64,000 nucleotides of DNA from Collinsella sp. (GCA_018381235.1 JAGZSF010000010.1:124001-188000); one strand, 5' to 3'; shown: positions 47,294 to 55,618, counted from the stretch's first letter. A program made the numbers and translations. The notes: generated by a model from the letters alone, not told the origin.

Positions 47294-47342
47294 AAGGAGT
47301 GTTCCAAACTGCCGGCAGAGAAGGAACGTCCCCAGGTGCCGA
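47294..47342 (+). repeat. Left direct repeat of the second DUF4143 cassette
   Basis: AAGGAGTGTTCCAAACTGCC and the next 17 bases match 48805-48841 at 34 of 37 positions in the same orientation. The two copies enclose the iterons and the ATPase gene, making a 1.5-kb unit. Confidence 0.75.
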
Positions 47343-47352
47343 CCTAAACTCC

Positions 47353-47440
47353 CACATTATTCGATGGAAAAAAGTGGTTGCCTCACACATTATTCGATGG
47401 AAAAACGTGGTTTACTCCCACATTTTTCGATGGAAAGACC
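47353..47440. repeat. Three iterons upstream of the DUF4143 ATPase (33-bp period)
   Basis: CACATTATTCGATGGAAAAA starts at 47353 and 47386, and the shorter CACATTTTTCGATGGAAAG at 47419: exactly 33 bp apart. The first two continue with GTGGTT. They end about 40 bases upstream of the gene start and cover its likely promoter. Confidence 0.82.
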
Positions 47441-47479
47441 AAGACGGTCTTATACTAACCATGATCGTTAGGGGGCAGT

Positions 47480-48781
47480 ATGCAGCGACAGCTAATGGAC
47501 GAACTCATCGCTTGGAAATCTAGGGCAAACCGCAAGCCCCTCCTGCTTAAGGGGGCCCGCCAGACGGGAAAAACCTGGCTTCTCAACGAATTCGCAGGCC
47601 AGCAGTATCAAAACGTCATCCGTTTTGACTTTATGCTCGAACCGGGCGCACGTTCGCTGTTCGACGGAAGCCTTGACCCCAAACGCATCATCTCCCAGAT
47701 AGAGCTCCTGCGCGGCCAGACCATAACGCCGACAGACACGCTCATCATCTTCGACGAAATCCAAGAGGCACCGCGTGGCATCACCTCGCTCAAATACTTC
47801 AACGAGCTGGCGCCGGAATACCATATCATGGCAGCCGGCTCCTATATGGGACTCGCGCTCCGACGCGAAAACGAGTCGTTCCCCGTCGGCAAGATCGACC
47901 AGCTTACCATGCGCCCCATGGGGTTTGTCGAGTTCGTTCGTGCCGTCGATGGCGATCCGCTCGCAGATGCCATCCTTGCCGCAGACATGGACCTGCTGGC
48001 GAATGTTTCCGAAAAGCTCGAGCGCCTGCTCAAGGAATACCTCGTTGTCGGTGGCATGCCAGAAGTTGTCTCCGCTTTCGCCGCCTCCCACGATTTCATC
48101 GAGGCCCGCAGGCTTCAGCAGCAAATCATCGAAGCTTATGAATCCGATTTTGGCAAGCATGCGCCAGCCCGCATCGTCGAGCGCATGAGGCTGGTTTGGA
48201 AATCCCTTCCCGGCCAGCTCGCAAAGGAAAACAAGAAGTTCGTCTACGGCGCGCTTCGTCCCGGGGCGCGCGCACGCGATTTTGAGGAAAGCCTCCAGTG
48301 GCTCATGGACTATGGAATCGTTCATAAGGTACCACGTGTTTCCGCCCTAAGAGCACCGCTCACAAGCTACGAGGATCTCTCGGGCTTCAAGCTGTTCTGC
48401 ATCGACACCGGCATCCTCGGAGCACTCTCCGGCCTCACGCCAGCCATTGTTCTGAACGGGCCCGCTGTTTTTACGGAGTTCAAAGGCTCGCTGACCGAGC
48501 AATACGTCGCACAGGAGCTTTTGCTCCAAGGCAATACTCCCGCGTATTGGTCATCCTCCTCCGGCAATGCAGAGACTGACTTTGCCGTCGACCATGCGGG
48601 GACCGTGCTTCCGCTCGAGGTCAAGGCGGCAGAGAATCTCAAAGCAAAGAGCCTGAGGATTGCCTGCGAGAAGTTCAAGCTCGAGCGCTGCGTGAGAACA
48701 TCGTTAGCGGCATATAGAGACGAAGGCACGCTCGTCAATATTCCGCTCTGGGAGATTGGGCAAATCGACAAGCTGGCATAG
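47480..48781 (+). CDS. AAA+ ATPase with DUF4143 domain, second copy
   Basis: The 433-residue protein has Walker A GARQTGKTW (about 25-33), Walker B LIIFDEIQEAP and the sensor MAAGSYMGLAL, then a DUF4143 domain with CIDTGILGALSGL and the nuclease-like core AETDFAVD / PLEVKAAENLKAKS. Sequence identity to the ATPase at 20755-21924 is low, so they are different subfamilies. AGGGGG lies 4 bases before the ATG. It has its own iterons and flanking direct repeats, suggesting a mobile or exchangeable module. Confidence 0.88.
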   Translation: MQRQLMDELIAWKSRANRKPLLLKGARQTGKTWLLNEFAGQQYQNVIRFDFMLEPGARSLFDGSLDPKRIISQIELLRGQTITPTDTLIIFDEIQEAPRGITSLKYFNELAPEYHIMAAGSYMGLALRRENESFPVGKIDQLTMRPMGFVEFVRAVDGDPLADAILAADMDLLANVSEKLERLLKEYLVVGGMPEVVSAFAASHDFIEARRLQQQIIEAYESDFGKHAPARIVERMRLVWKSLPGQLAKENKKFVYGALRPGARARDFEESLQWLMDYGIVHKVPRVSALRAPLTSYEDLSGFKLFCIDTGILGALSGLTPAIVLNGPAVFTEFKGSLTEQYVAQELLLQGNTPAYWSSSSGNAETDFAVDHAGTVLPLEVKAAENLKAKSLRIACEKFKLERCVRTSLAAYRDEGTLVNIPLWEIGQIDKLA

Positions 48782-48804
48782 GCGCTGTGGAGGGGGTGCC
48801 CCGT

Positions 48805-48853
48805 AAGGAGTGTCCCAAACTGCCGGCAAAAAAGGAACGTCTCTATCTGCCGC
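48805..48853 (+). repeat. Right direct repeat of the second DUF4143 cassette
   Basis: AAGGAGTGTCCCAAACTGCC and the following bases match the left repeat at 47294. It begins 23 bases after the ATPase stop codon. Confidence 0.75.
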
Positions 48854-48899
48854 ATTCCCGAAGCAAGGCAACGCCGATGTTTTGGCAACGGCAGCGAGC

Positions 48900-48990
48900 G
48901 GGCCGCATTTGAGACAAGGTGACGTGAAACGAAAGGGCGCTGACCTTCTGGTCGCGCCCTTGAAGTTGAACGTCAGATTGTCCAAATGCG
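48900..48990. repeat. Palindromic repeat, family R2, copy b
   Basis: The exact reverse-complement counterpart of 16359-16455 over almost all its length (GGCCGCATTTG / CAAATGCG outer stem, GACAA and TGACGT stems, GGGCGC inner stem). Its right end supplies the last codons and the stop codon of lacC (minus strand). Confidence 0.88.
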
Positions 48991-49779
48991 ATGTGCAAAG
49001 CCGGCGATGGTCGAGTCACCGGAACCCGTCGCGTTCACAGCCGCAATCGCGGGCGTCTTGGCGCGGAACGCGCGACCCTCATGGAAGCCAACCGAACCGG
49101 CAGCGCCCATCGAAACGACAACCCAGGGGATACCGGCAAAACGGTCATCGGCGGCAAGCGCCTCGCGCAGGGCATCGACATCATCAGTCGTAAAGGACGT
49201 ACCCAGCAGGCCGTTAATCTCGGTCAGGTTGGGCTTTACGAGCTCAGGCTTAGCGTCGGACTCCAGCGCGGCCTCCAGCGATGCACCCGAGGTATCGAGC
49301 AGCACCTTGGCGCCCGCCTCCTCGGCAATCTTGACGAGCTCGGCATAGTAGCCGGCATCGACGCCACGCGGCAGCGAGCCCGAAAGCGTCACAACGTCCG
49401 CCTTCGCTGCAAGCTCGGCAAACTTGGCCGTAAAGGCCTCGAGCTCGGCCGGAGCGATCTGCGGGCCGCTCTCCAGCAGCTCGGTCTGATTACCCTCGTG
49501 CAGAATATTCAGGCAAATGCGCGTCTCACCGGCGATGGGCACAAAGTCGTTCTTGACGCCATCGGCATCCATGAGCTCGGCCATATAGGCACCCATGTGT
49601 CCGCCGAGCAGACCGGTCGCGAGCACATCGTCGCCCAACTGCAGCAGCACACGGCTCACGTTGAGGCCCTTGCCGCCAGCGGTCTTTTCGGGCGTCACAC
49701 GGTTCACGTCGTCGATGATCAGCTTGTCGAGCTGATAGCGCGTATCAATCGACGGGTTCATGGTAACGGTCAGAATCAT
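48973..49779 (-). CDS. lacC: Tagatose-6-phosphate kinase / 1-phosphofructokinase, C-terminally truncated
   Basis: The 268-residue PfkB-family kinase has NPSIDTRYQLD, TAGGKGLNVSR (substrate loop) and NATGSGDSTIAGFA with the catalytic Asp. Relatives are about 310 residues, so about 40 C-terminal residues are missing: the frame passes straight from GFA into the palindromic repeat R2b, which provides HRIWTI and the stop. Loss of the last helices may weaken or abolish activity. AGGAG lies 6 bases before the ATG. It is the last gene of lacA-lacB-lacX-lacC. Confidence 0.85.
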   Translation of the reverse strand: MILTVTMNPSIDTRYQLDKLIIDDVNRVTPEKTAGGKGLNVSRVLLQLGDDVLATGLLGGHMGAYMAELMDADGVKNDFVPIAGETRICLNILHEGNQTELLESGPQIAPAELEAFTAKFAELAAKADVVTLSGSLPRGVDAGYYAELVKIAEEAGAKVLLDTSGASLEAALESDAKPELVKPNLTEINGLLGTSFTTDDVDALREALAADDRFAGIPWVVVSMGAAGSVGFHEGRAFRAKTPAIAAVNATGSGDSTIAGFAHRIWTI

Positions 49780-49832
49780 GTTGAACTCCTGTTCCGGGGC
49801 GGCATAACCCGCCCCAAACATACGATAACTCG

Positions 49833-50714
49833 TTAAAGGATCTCGATCTCAAAGCCGCGGGTGACGGTCTCTCCCGGCTTGGCCACCAGGCAGCCACGCT
49901 TGTGCTCCAGAATATCGTCCTCGTCGGAGCAGGTGGACAGACCACCCCACGGTTCAACAGCCACAAAGTCGCCCTCGGGCTTGCTCCATACAATCAGGTA
50001 CGGCATATCGGGGAACGTCAGGCGCACGCCCTTGTCCTCGGTTTTCTTGGTCAACGTAACCACGCGGCTCTCGAGCACGTCAAAGATGGTCTCCGCGAAG
50101 TCGAAGAGTTCGTGGGTAAGCGGCAGGTCATGGCCGATCATGGGGTTCTTGCTGCGATGCTCAACATCAATCAGGCCCGTCGAGGGAACGGCAGTACAGA
50201 GCTCGGCGACCTCGCGCTGCTCAAAACGGAGCTCGTAGTCGTCATAGGACTCGCCCTCGTCAAGCGGGCACTTAAAGCCAGGGTGACCGCCCACAAAGAA
50301 CGGCATGTCCTCGGTGCCCTCATTGGTCACCTCGTACGAAACGGCCACCTTTTCCGAATCGATCGTGTAACGAGCAACGATCTTAAACGGATACGGGTAC
50401 TGCTCGAGCAACTCGGCATGGTCGGCAGAGCTTAAGCTCAGCGCAACCATGTTGTCGCTCTGTTCCTCGAGCTTCCACTCCTGCTTGCGCGCAAAGCCGT
50501 GGCGGGCGAGCTTTACCTCGCGGCCGCCCATGGTCATTGCGTGACCGTCACGAAGGCCACCGCAGATCGGGAAGCAAATAGGTGCCTGACCCGACCAGAC
50601 CGCCGGATCACCCTGCCACAGGTACTCACGGCCGTTGGCCGTAATAGAAGTGAACGATCCGCCCGCCGTGCTCAGTGCTACGCGGATAGAACCGTTATCA
50701 AGAACAAACTCCAT
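49833..50714 (-). CDS. lacX: Aldose 1-epimerase family protein (LacX-like)
   Basis: The 293-residue galactose-mutarotase-like protein has ICFPICGGLRDG near residue 47, ARHGFARKQEW, the glycine/proline segment FVGGHPGFKCPL and the late VAVEPWGGLSTC. Proteins of this subfamily accompany lac operons and interconvert anomers of galactose or its phosphate. GGAAGG lies 5 bases before the ATG at 50714. It sits between lacB and lacC. Confidence 0.82.
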   Translation of the reverse strand: MEFVLDNGSIRVALSTAGGSFTSITANGREYLWQGDPAVWSGQAPICFPICGGLRDGHAMTMGGREVKLARHGFARKQEWKLEEQSDNMVALSLSSADHAELLEQYPYPFKIVARYTIDSEKVAVSYEVTNEGTEDMPFFVGGHPGFKCPLDEGESYDDYELRFEQREVAELCTAVPSTGLIDVEHRSKNPMIGHDLPLTHELFDFAETIFDVLESRVVTLTKKTEDKGVRLTFPDMPYLIVWSKPEGDFVAVEPWGGLSTCSDEDDILEHKRGCLVAKPGETVTRGFEIEIL

Positions 50715-50953
50715 AGGAGCCTTCCCTTTCTTACGACAGCCCGCCAAGTCAATAGGGCTGATAGAAAACCGGCCCGCGCCCCCTCACAGAAACGCGAGCC
50801 GTCAATTGAAAAGCTGCAGAATACTGGGTCCCGCCAAAACGAAGCCCACAAGCTCAGCAAGCAAACGTGTTATCGGAGCAGCTTACTGAACCAGAAAGCT
50901 TCGCAACAACAGCGGTAACCCCACAGGTACCCCCAACGTCAGCGAGAAGTCAG
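50715..50953. other. Gene-free stretch between lacB and lacX
   Basis: Together with the repeat R2c this makes a 373-bp gap inside an otherwise compact operon. Apart from the repeat I see no gene or clear regulatory site in it. Confidence 0.5.
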
Positions 50954-51036
50954 CTGGCGAGGCAAGGTGCCGTGAAGCGAGGCGGCATTGACCTTCTGGT
51001 CATGCCGCCGAAGCTGAACGGCAGATTGCCCGCCAG
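50954..51036. repeat. Palindromic repeat, family R2, copy c
   Basis: CTGGCG-A-GGCAA-GG-TGCCGT on the left and ACGGCA-GA-TTGCC-C-GCCAG on the right, with an inner GCGGCAT...ATGCCGC stem around ACCTTCTGGT. Compared with copy b the paired bases changed on both sides while the mismatches stayed the same. Confidence 0.8.
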
Positions 51037-51087
51037 ATGGCTTCGCAGCGTCGGCCGGTCCGGCGTTCGGTAGAACGCCGGAACCCC

Positions 51088-51612
51088 TTAGTCGTGGTAC
51101 TCGCCGCGGTCCCACTTCTCGAGGAACTCGTCAAAGAAGTGCGGGTCAGCCTGAGCCTCGGCGTCGGCCTTATTGCAGGCGTCGATCTTGGCGATCAGGG
51201 CGTCGTGCTCGGGAGTCTTCTCGTAGGGCTCCTCCAGGAAGGCAAGCATGATATCGGCCATCAGGAACTCGCCGGTGATCTTGCCACCAAAGCCCACGAT
51301 GTTGGCGTTGAGCTCGCGACGGGCATACAGGGCAGAGGTCATGTCGCGGACCAGGGCGCAGCGGGCGCCGGGAACCTTGTTGACGGCGTTGGTGATGCCG
51401 ATGCCGGTGCCGCACAGGGCCACGCCAAAGTCGGCCTTGCCGCTGGCAACAGCCTCGCCCACGGCCTTGCCATAGATGGGATAGTGCGTACGGGTGTGGC
51501 TGTAGGTGCCGCAGTCGAGCACCTTGTAGCCAGCCTGCTCCAGGCGGTCGGCCAGATAGATCTTCTCGTCCGTAACGATATGGTCGCAACCGATTGCGAT
51601 GGTCTTCTTCAT
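51088..51612 (-). CDS. lacB: Galactose-6-phosphate isomerase subunit LacB
   Basis: The 174-residue RpiB-like subunit has AIGCDHIVTDEK at the start, YPIYGKAVGEAV, and the active-site loop LCGTGIGITNAVNKVPGARCAL with the catalytic Cys. With LacA it converts galactose 6-phosphate to tagatose 6-phosphate in the cytoplasm. AAAGGA lies 8 bases before the ATG. It follows lacA by 63 bp. Confidence 0.93.
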   Translation of the reverse strand: MKKTIAIGCDHIVTDEKIYLADRLEQAGYKVLDCGTYSHTRTHYPIYGKAVGEAVASGKADFGVALCGTGIGITNAVNKVPGARCALVRDMTSALYARRELNANIVGFGGKITGEFLMADIMLAFLEEPYEKTPEHDALIAKIDACNKADAEAQADPHFFDEFLEKWDRGEYHD

Positions 51613-51675
51613 CAGAACGTCCTTTCGTCTGAATTCACAAGTTGAGGTAGAAGTTCGAGTTCTCGGTGGCTCTCG

Positions 51676-52104
51676 TTAGGCCATCTTGTTGAGCATGTCG
51701 ACACGGATCTGGTGACGGCCGCCGGCGTACTGCGCGCGCAGGAACTCGCGGGCGATCTTCTTGGCGACCTCGGTGCCCACAACGCCCGGGCCCATGGTGA
51801 CCATGCGCGAGCCGTTGTGCTCGCGGGTCATGTAGGCGGAACGCTCGTCGGAAATGTTGGCGACGACCATGCCCTTAATCTTGACGGCGGCCATATAGGA
51901 GCCGACGCCGTACTTATCGAATGCGAAGCCCTGGGAATCCTTGTGCTCCAGCAGGTCCTTGGCAACGGCGGTCGCGGAATCGACAAAGTCCGCGGCAGGG
52001 GTCTCGGAATAGTCGACGACCTCGTGACCGTCGGCGATGAGCATCTCCTTGATGGACTCCTTCATCGACATACCGTCGGCATCGGAAGCGATTACAACCC
52101 TCAT
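51676..52104 (-). CDS. lacA: Galactose-6-phosphate isomerase subunit LacA
   Basis: The 142-residue RpiB-like subunit reads VVIASDADGMSMKESIKEML, then FDKYGVGSYMAAVKIKGMV and NISDERSAYMTREHNGSRM, as in LacA. It lacks the catalytic Cys of LacB and provides the other half of the active site. AAGGAGG lies 5 bases before the ATG. It is the first gene of the lacA-lacB-lacX-lacC transcript. Confidence 0.92.
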   Translation of the reverse strand: MRVVIASDADGMSMKESIKEMLIADGHEVVDYSETPAADFVDSATAVAKDLLEHKDSQGFAFDKYGVGSYMAAVKIKGMVVANISDERSAYMTREHNGSRMVTMGPGVVGTEVAKKIAREFLRAQYAGGRHQIRVDMLNKMA

Positions 52105-52198
52105 GACATCCTCCTTGAGAGATACGCAGGTGCGTAGTTTCTGTTTGGAAGTGTTGAATCGCGTTCAGGTCCGGGCATCTGAATGTGCGGTTCTTCAC

Positions 52199-52273
52199 TG
52201 TTCATGTTTATTTGAACACATTCGAACACTAACTGCAACAACTATTTGTTTATCTTTGTTCTTTTTTGAACAA
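52199..52273. promoter_or_regulatory. Operator candidates of the lacA promoter
   Basis: TGTTCATGTTTATTTGAACA at 52199-52218 and TTGTTCTTTTTTGAACAA at 52256-52273 are TGTTC / GAACA palindromes, the pattern seen for DeoR-type LacR repressors. TTCGAACAC also occurs at 52221. They lie 95-170 bases upstream of lacA. Confidence 0.65.
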
Positions 52274-52342
52274 ATACCGCCCACAGATGATTGCTGACCG
52301 TTTGGACCGAGCGCGGACGTAGCGACCATGTGTTCAGCAAAC

Positions 52343-52377
52343 AAAAGGGCGGCCGAGAACGCGTCTCGGCCGCCCTT
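52343..52377 (-). terminator. Terminator of the membrane protein gene
   Basis: AAGGGCGGCCGAGA and TCTCGGCCGCCCTT form a 14-bp stem; on the minus strand it ends in TTTTGTTTG. Confidence 0.82.
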
Positions 52378-52411
52378 CGGCGGTATTCCCCGGTATATAC
52401 AGCTGTTTTAG

Positions 52412-53443
52412 CTACTCGGACTGCCCACCCTTTTTGGCGTGCTTGGACGGAGCACCCAGAAAGCGGCCCGTCAAATAGTTCGCCGGGCCGGAAATATCGA
52501 GCCCCAGCAGCACGTGTCCTAGCCATAGGAACGCCACGAGCACCAGCAGCGGGATAACGCACGAGGTCACGATCATCACGATGACGCCTTCAATCAGATT
52601 GGTCACCTGCTGCACGATCTCGTCGGTCATCTGCTTGGCGCCGCTGGTCACCGACGTAACAAGGCTCGATGCCCCATCAGTCAACTGCTCGAGCACGTTT
52701 TTGGACGCCGTGGTCTCGGATTTTTTCTTGTTCGATTTTGAGCTGGTCTCGGCTGACTTGTCCGTGGTGTCGGCCGCGTCCGCAGCGTCCGCAGCCTTTT
52801 GCTCAGCTTGCTCAATACTTACGCGATACGTTTCATCGACCTTTTGCGACACCCATACGCTCGCGGGCACGAGCGCCATGCCGATCACGGCAACCACCAG
52901 TACGCGCGTCGCCACACGGCGCAGGACAGTGCTCGTGCTCCAGCGCCCGTGAATGCCGAGCGACACCGCAAAGAGCACCAACGCAAACGGGATTAAGATG
53001 CCCAAGCCAACCGACCACAAAATGGTTAGCAGGTATTTCTCGAGGTAGAGCACGGCAAGCACGATACCAAGGTTGCCTGAAAGCTGCGCGAGCTGCTCGG
53101 CAACCGGCGTTCCCGTATCACCCGGCAGCGCGGTAATGCCCGCAGACAGCGCCACGCACGAGGTCGTGAGCGCCAGTACGTTACCCTTCTTTTGGTCGAT
53201 GACCTCGATGGTGGAGTCCCAAGTTTTGGTATCGGCGAAATGCGGACGAGCTACAAAGCCCGACAGCAGCGCCAGGACCACGAGCGCAACGATAAAGCCA
53301 ATCTGCAGCTTTTTGTTTGCGCACACGACATCGGACAGACTGGGCTGCAGCTCGGTTACCGTCGTGTGCTCGGTTATCTGGACAGGACGCCCATGAGCCA
53401 TCTCGTGCGCGTCTCTTTTTTGTATTGATCCGTTATCCGGCAT
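52412..53443 (-). CDS. Membrane protein of unknown function
   Basis: The 343-residue protein has predicted helices at about 47-64, 90-106, 122-162 (two), 179-198 and 286-314. Between helices lies a polar Ala/Lys/Ser-rich stretch (about 205-250, AADAADAADTT, SSKSNKKKSE) likely to be a coiled or disordered outer segment. GAGGAGG lies 7 bases before the ATG. I do not recognise the family. It stands between the lacA promoter and the lactose IIA gene but need not share their function. Confidence 0.7.
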   Translation of the reverse strand: MPDNGSIQKRDAHEMAHGRPVQITEHTTVTELQPSLSDVVCANKKLQIGFIVALVVLALLSGFVARPHFADTKTWDSTIEVIDQKKGNVLALTTSCVALSAGITALPGDTGTPVAEQLAQLSGNLGIVLAVLYLEKYLLTILWSVGLGILIPFALVLFAVSLGIHGRWSTSTVLRRVATRVLVVAVIGMALVPASVWVSQKVDETYRVSIEQAEQKAADAADAADTTDKSAETSSKSNKKKSETTASKNVLEQLTDGASSLVTSVTSGAKQMTDEIVQQVTNLIEGVIVMIVTSCVIPLLVLVAFLWLGHVLLGLDISGPANYLTGRFLGAPSKHAKKGGQSE

Positions 53444-53560
53444 TTGGATACCTCCTCAGTCCGGCGTTTAATGCGAAAGGAAGTATACCCACCGAGCAAA
53501 AATCGAACGGGAGGACGGACGGAGCGCACCAAGACTGTCCCCAATGACTATCTCCGGATG

Positions 53561-53627
53561 AGTTGCGGTGGAATAGGGATTGTTTTGTGCCCGCCGGCCC
53601 CTATTCAGTCCCTATTTCACCGCAACT
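53561..53627. repeat. Palindrome GTTGCGGTG...CACCGCAAC
   Basis: AGTTGCGGTG-GAATAGGGA and its near complement TCCCTATT-TCACCGCAACT enclose about 28 bases. It lies upstream of the membrane protein gene, next to the lacF terminator. No function is evident. Confidence 0.6.
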
Positions 53628-53640
53628 TGAAGGAGAACAG

Positions 53641-53675
53641 AAAAAAGCCCTGCCGCGGGTAGCGGCAGAGCTTTT
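53641..53675 (-). terminator. Terminator of the lactose PTS IIA gene
   Basis: On the minus strand AAAAGCTCTGCCGC pairs with GCGGCAGGGCTTTTTT and is followed by CTG, 28 bases after the stop codon. Confidence 0.82.
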
Positions 53676-53702
53676 GGAAGGGGACTTGGTTGTGAGGGCT
53701 CG

Positions 53703-54041
53703 TTAGGCGAGCTTGGCCTCGAGCTCGGCGATGCGCTTGTAGGCATCGATGGTAAAGCGGGCCTGCTTCTCCAGGATCATGGTGGTCATGAGAGTATCCT
53801 GAGCATGGGCCATGATGAAGGTCATCTCCATCTCGCCACCGCCGGCCTCCTGCGAAAGCAGTTTGGTCTGCGTGTCGTGGGCGCCGATAAGTGCATCGCT
53901 GGCATCCTTGTGCAGCTGCTCAGCCTTCTCAAAATCACCTTCGCGAGCAGCATCGAGCGCTGCAAGCAGATCGGTCTGGGCGTCACCTGCGTATGCGACG
54001 ATCTCGAATCCAACCATCGAGATTTCTTCTTTGGTTGCCAT
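53703..54041 (-). CDS. lacF: PTS lactose/cellobiose-family EIIA
   Basis: The 112-residue all-helical protein has SMVGFEIVAYAGDAQ, KLLSQEAGG and MEMTFIMAHAQDTLMT with the phosphorylated His. It forms a trimer and passes phosphate from HPr to the EIIB domain of the Lac permease. AAAGGAA lies 6 bases before the ATG. It is a single gene separated from the IICB genes, so it probably serves both of them. The CAATATCGAACA motif lies 170 bases upstream. Confidence 0.92.
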   Translation of the reverse strand: MATKEEISMVGFEIVAYAGDAQTDLLAALDAAREGDFEKAEQLHKDASDALIGAHDTQTKLLSQEAGGGEMEMTFIMAHAQDTLMTTMILEKQARFTIDAYKRIAELEAKLA

Positions 54042-54212
54042 ATTGCGTTCCTTTCACATATGAACCAATGGAGAGCATCGCGTCCGGGCATACGCGCTGC
54101 GTTGTGTATGACAGAAACAATAACATTCAAACAAAAAAGAACAGCTCAAAACGTAATTTCGAACTATGAACGGTCACTTTTCGCCCGTGAACGGTTTTTA
54201 AACCAATCTGAA

Positions 54213-54224
54213 CAATATCGAACA
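54213..54224. promoter_or_regulatory. CAATATCGAACA motif upstream of lacF
   Basis: The same 12 bases occur at 60527-60538, and inverted at 40680-40691, each upstream of a lactose or tagatose gene. Confidence 0.55.
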
Positions 54225-54256
54225 CAATTAGCGGCAACCCAAACAGACCTGCGCCC

Positions 54257-55261
54257 CTAGCGTACATCGCGCACCGTATCGCCCTCGACGAGCACGCCCG
54301 GAAACAGCATGTGCTCCACACCGGGCGCAACGCCCTCGGCGCCGGCAATCTTGTCGACCGCCCACATGCCGACGCGCTTGTTGTCAAAGCGCACCGTGGT
54401 CAGGCGACGGTCGGGCACGATATCGCCCAGGCTGTCATCAACACCCACCACACTCACGTCCTCGGGCACGCGCTTTCCGCGCGACTCGAGCCCGCGAATG
54501 CAGCCGTAGGCCATGGCGTCGTTGGAAGCATAAATGGCCGTACAGGTCGGATCATCCGCCAGGGCCTGACCTGCGGCATATCCGCTCTGCGCCGTCCAAT
54601 CGCCACGGATAAGTCGCGGTGGCTCAATGCCATGCGCGCGCAATGTCTCGCGCCAGCCTTCCTCGCGCCGCATGCCCGAAAGCGAGCGCTCGGGACACGA
54701 GATAAAGTGCACGGTCTTGTGCCCCCGCTCCAGCAAGTACTCGACCACCTGGCGCGAGCAATCGAACTGGTCGTTATCGACCGTTGAACAGAGCGGGTGC
54801 TCCAACATCGTAACGAGCACCGTCTGCATGCCGGGCAGCGGCTCAAAAGTGCCAAAGTCTGCCGGCATGCGATTCATGATCACAACCATACCGTCCACTG
54901 GCAGTGCGCTCATGCGCGACGATGCGCTCTCGAGGGTATACGGATGCCCGTCTACTTTAGTGAGGGTGATGGCATAGCCGTGCTTATCGGCCGCGGCGGC
55001 AAAGCCCTCCATACGGTCGAGATTGCCGGTGCCGGTAATGTTGAACATGGCGACGCCGACGGTCTTAAACTTACCGCGGCGCAGCGATCGACCGGCAAAA
55101 TTGGGGCGATACCCCAGCTCGCGCATGGCGGCACGCACGCGTTCCTTGGTCTCGGGGCGCACGCTGGGCGAATCGTGCACGGTGCGCGAGACCGTCTGCT
55201 CCGAGACGCCCGCGAGGCGCGCTACGTCTTTGACGGATACCGATTTTTTAACAGCGGCCAT
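54257..55261 (-). CDS. LacI-family regulator of the lacE-lacG operon
   Basis: The 334-residue protein has the helix-turn-helix SVKDVARLAGVSEQTVSRTV and the effector domain shared with the regulators at 42980 and 59183 (MFNITGTGNLDRM, MNRMPADFGTFEPLPG). It is divergent from lacE, and three matching operators lie between them. It therefore most likely represses lacE-lacG and itself. The inducer is probably a lactose derivative. Confidence 0.9.
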   Translation of the reverse strand: MAAVKKSVSVKDVARLAGVSEQTVSRTVHDSPSVRPETKERVRAAMRELGYRPNFAGRSLRRGKFKTVGVAMFNITGTGNLDRMEGFAAAADKHGYAITLTKVDGHPYTLESASSRMSALPVDGMVVIMNRMPADFGTFEPLPGMQTVLVTMLEHPLCSTVDNDQFDCSRQVVEYLLERGHKTVHFISCPERSLSGMRREEGWRETLRAHGIEPPRLIRGDWTAQSGYAAGQALADDPTCTAIYASNDAMAYGCIRGLESRGKRVPEDVSVVGVDDSLGDIVPDRRLTTVRFDNKRVGMWAVDKIAGAEGVAPGVEHMLFPGVLVEGDTVRDVR

Positions 55262-55275
55262 AGGTCGATCTTTCT

Positions 55276-55557
55276 ATGTCAACGATGCCATTGGTGGCAC
55301 CTTGCGCAGTCATTTTTAACGCCTTCAAGTATATCCAACGCCTCCCCCACCATACGCTCACCACCCAAAACCTACCGTTCACCGACATTTTTGCTTCCCC
55401 GAACGGCTTTTGTCGCCCAAATGTTAACGTTGCCATTGTGCAAACACAGAGCCACCGGGCGGCTCAAACGTTTACGCGCAAGGAATCGACGGTCCACAGG
55501 CACAGGGGCCATCGGTTCGCGTCTTATTTTGTGTCGCAAAATGGCAACGTCAACATT
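55276..55557. promoter_or_regulatory. Three operators in the lacI-lacE gap
   Basis: ATGTCAACGATGCCAT (55276-55291), AATGTTAACGTTGCCATT (55420-55437) and AATGGCAACGTCAACATT (55540-55557, inverted). One half is GTTAACAT-like, as in the other two LacI systems; the other half is AATGGCAA, unique to this one. Confidence 0.78.
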
Positions 55558-55618
55558 TTGGCAACCAAACGTCAAAAGCTACCATCGTTGCCAACCCACC
55601 GACTCTTAGGAGCTTTGC

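Noticed and set aside
47299..47523. Open frame with a repeated SHIIRWK peptide
   Set aside because: The peptide repeat is just the translation of the 33-bp DNA iterons (33 is a multiple of 3). There is no good ribosome site, and the frame runs over the ATPase promoter and start.
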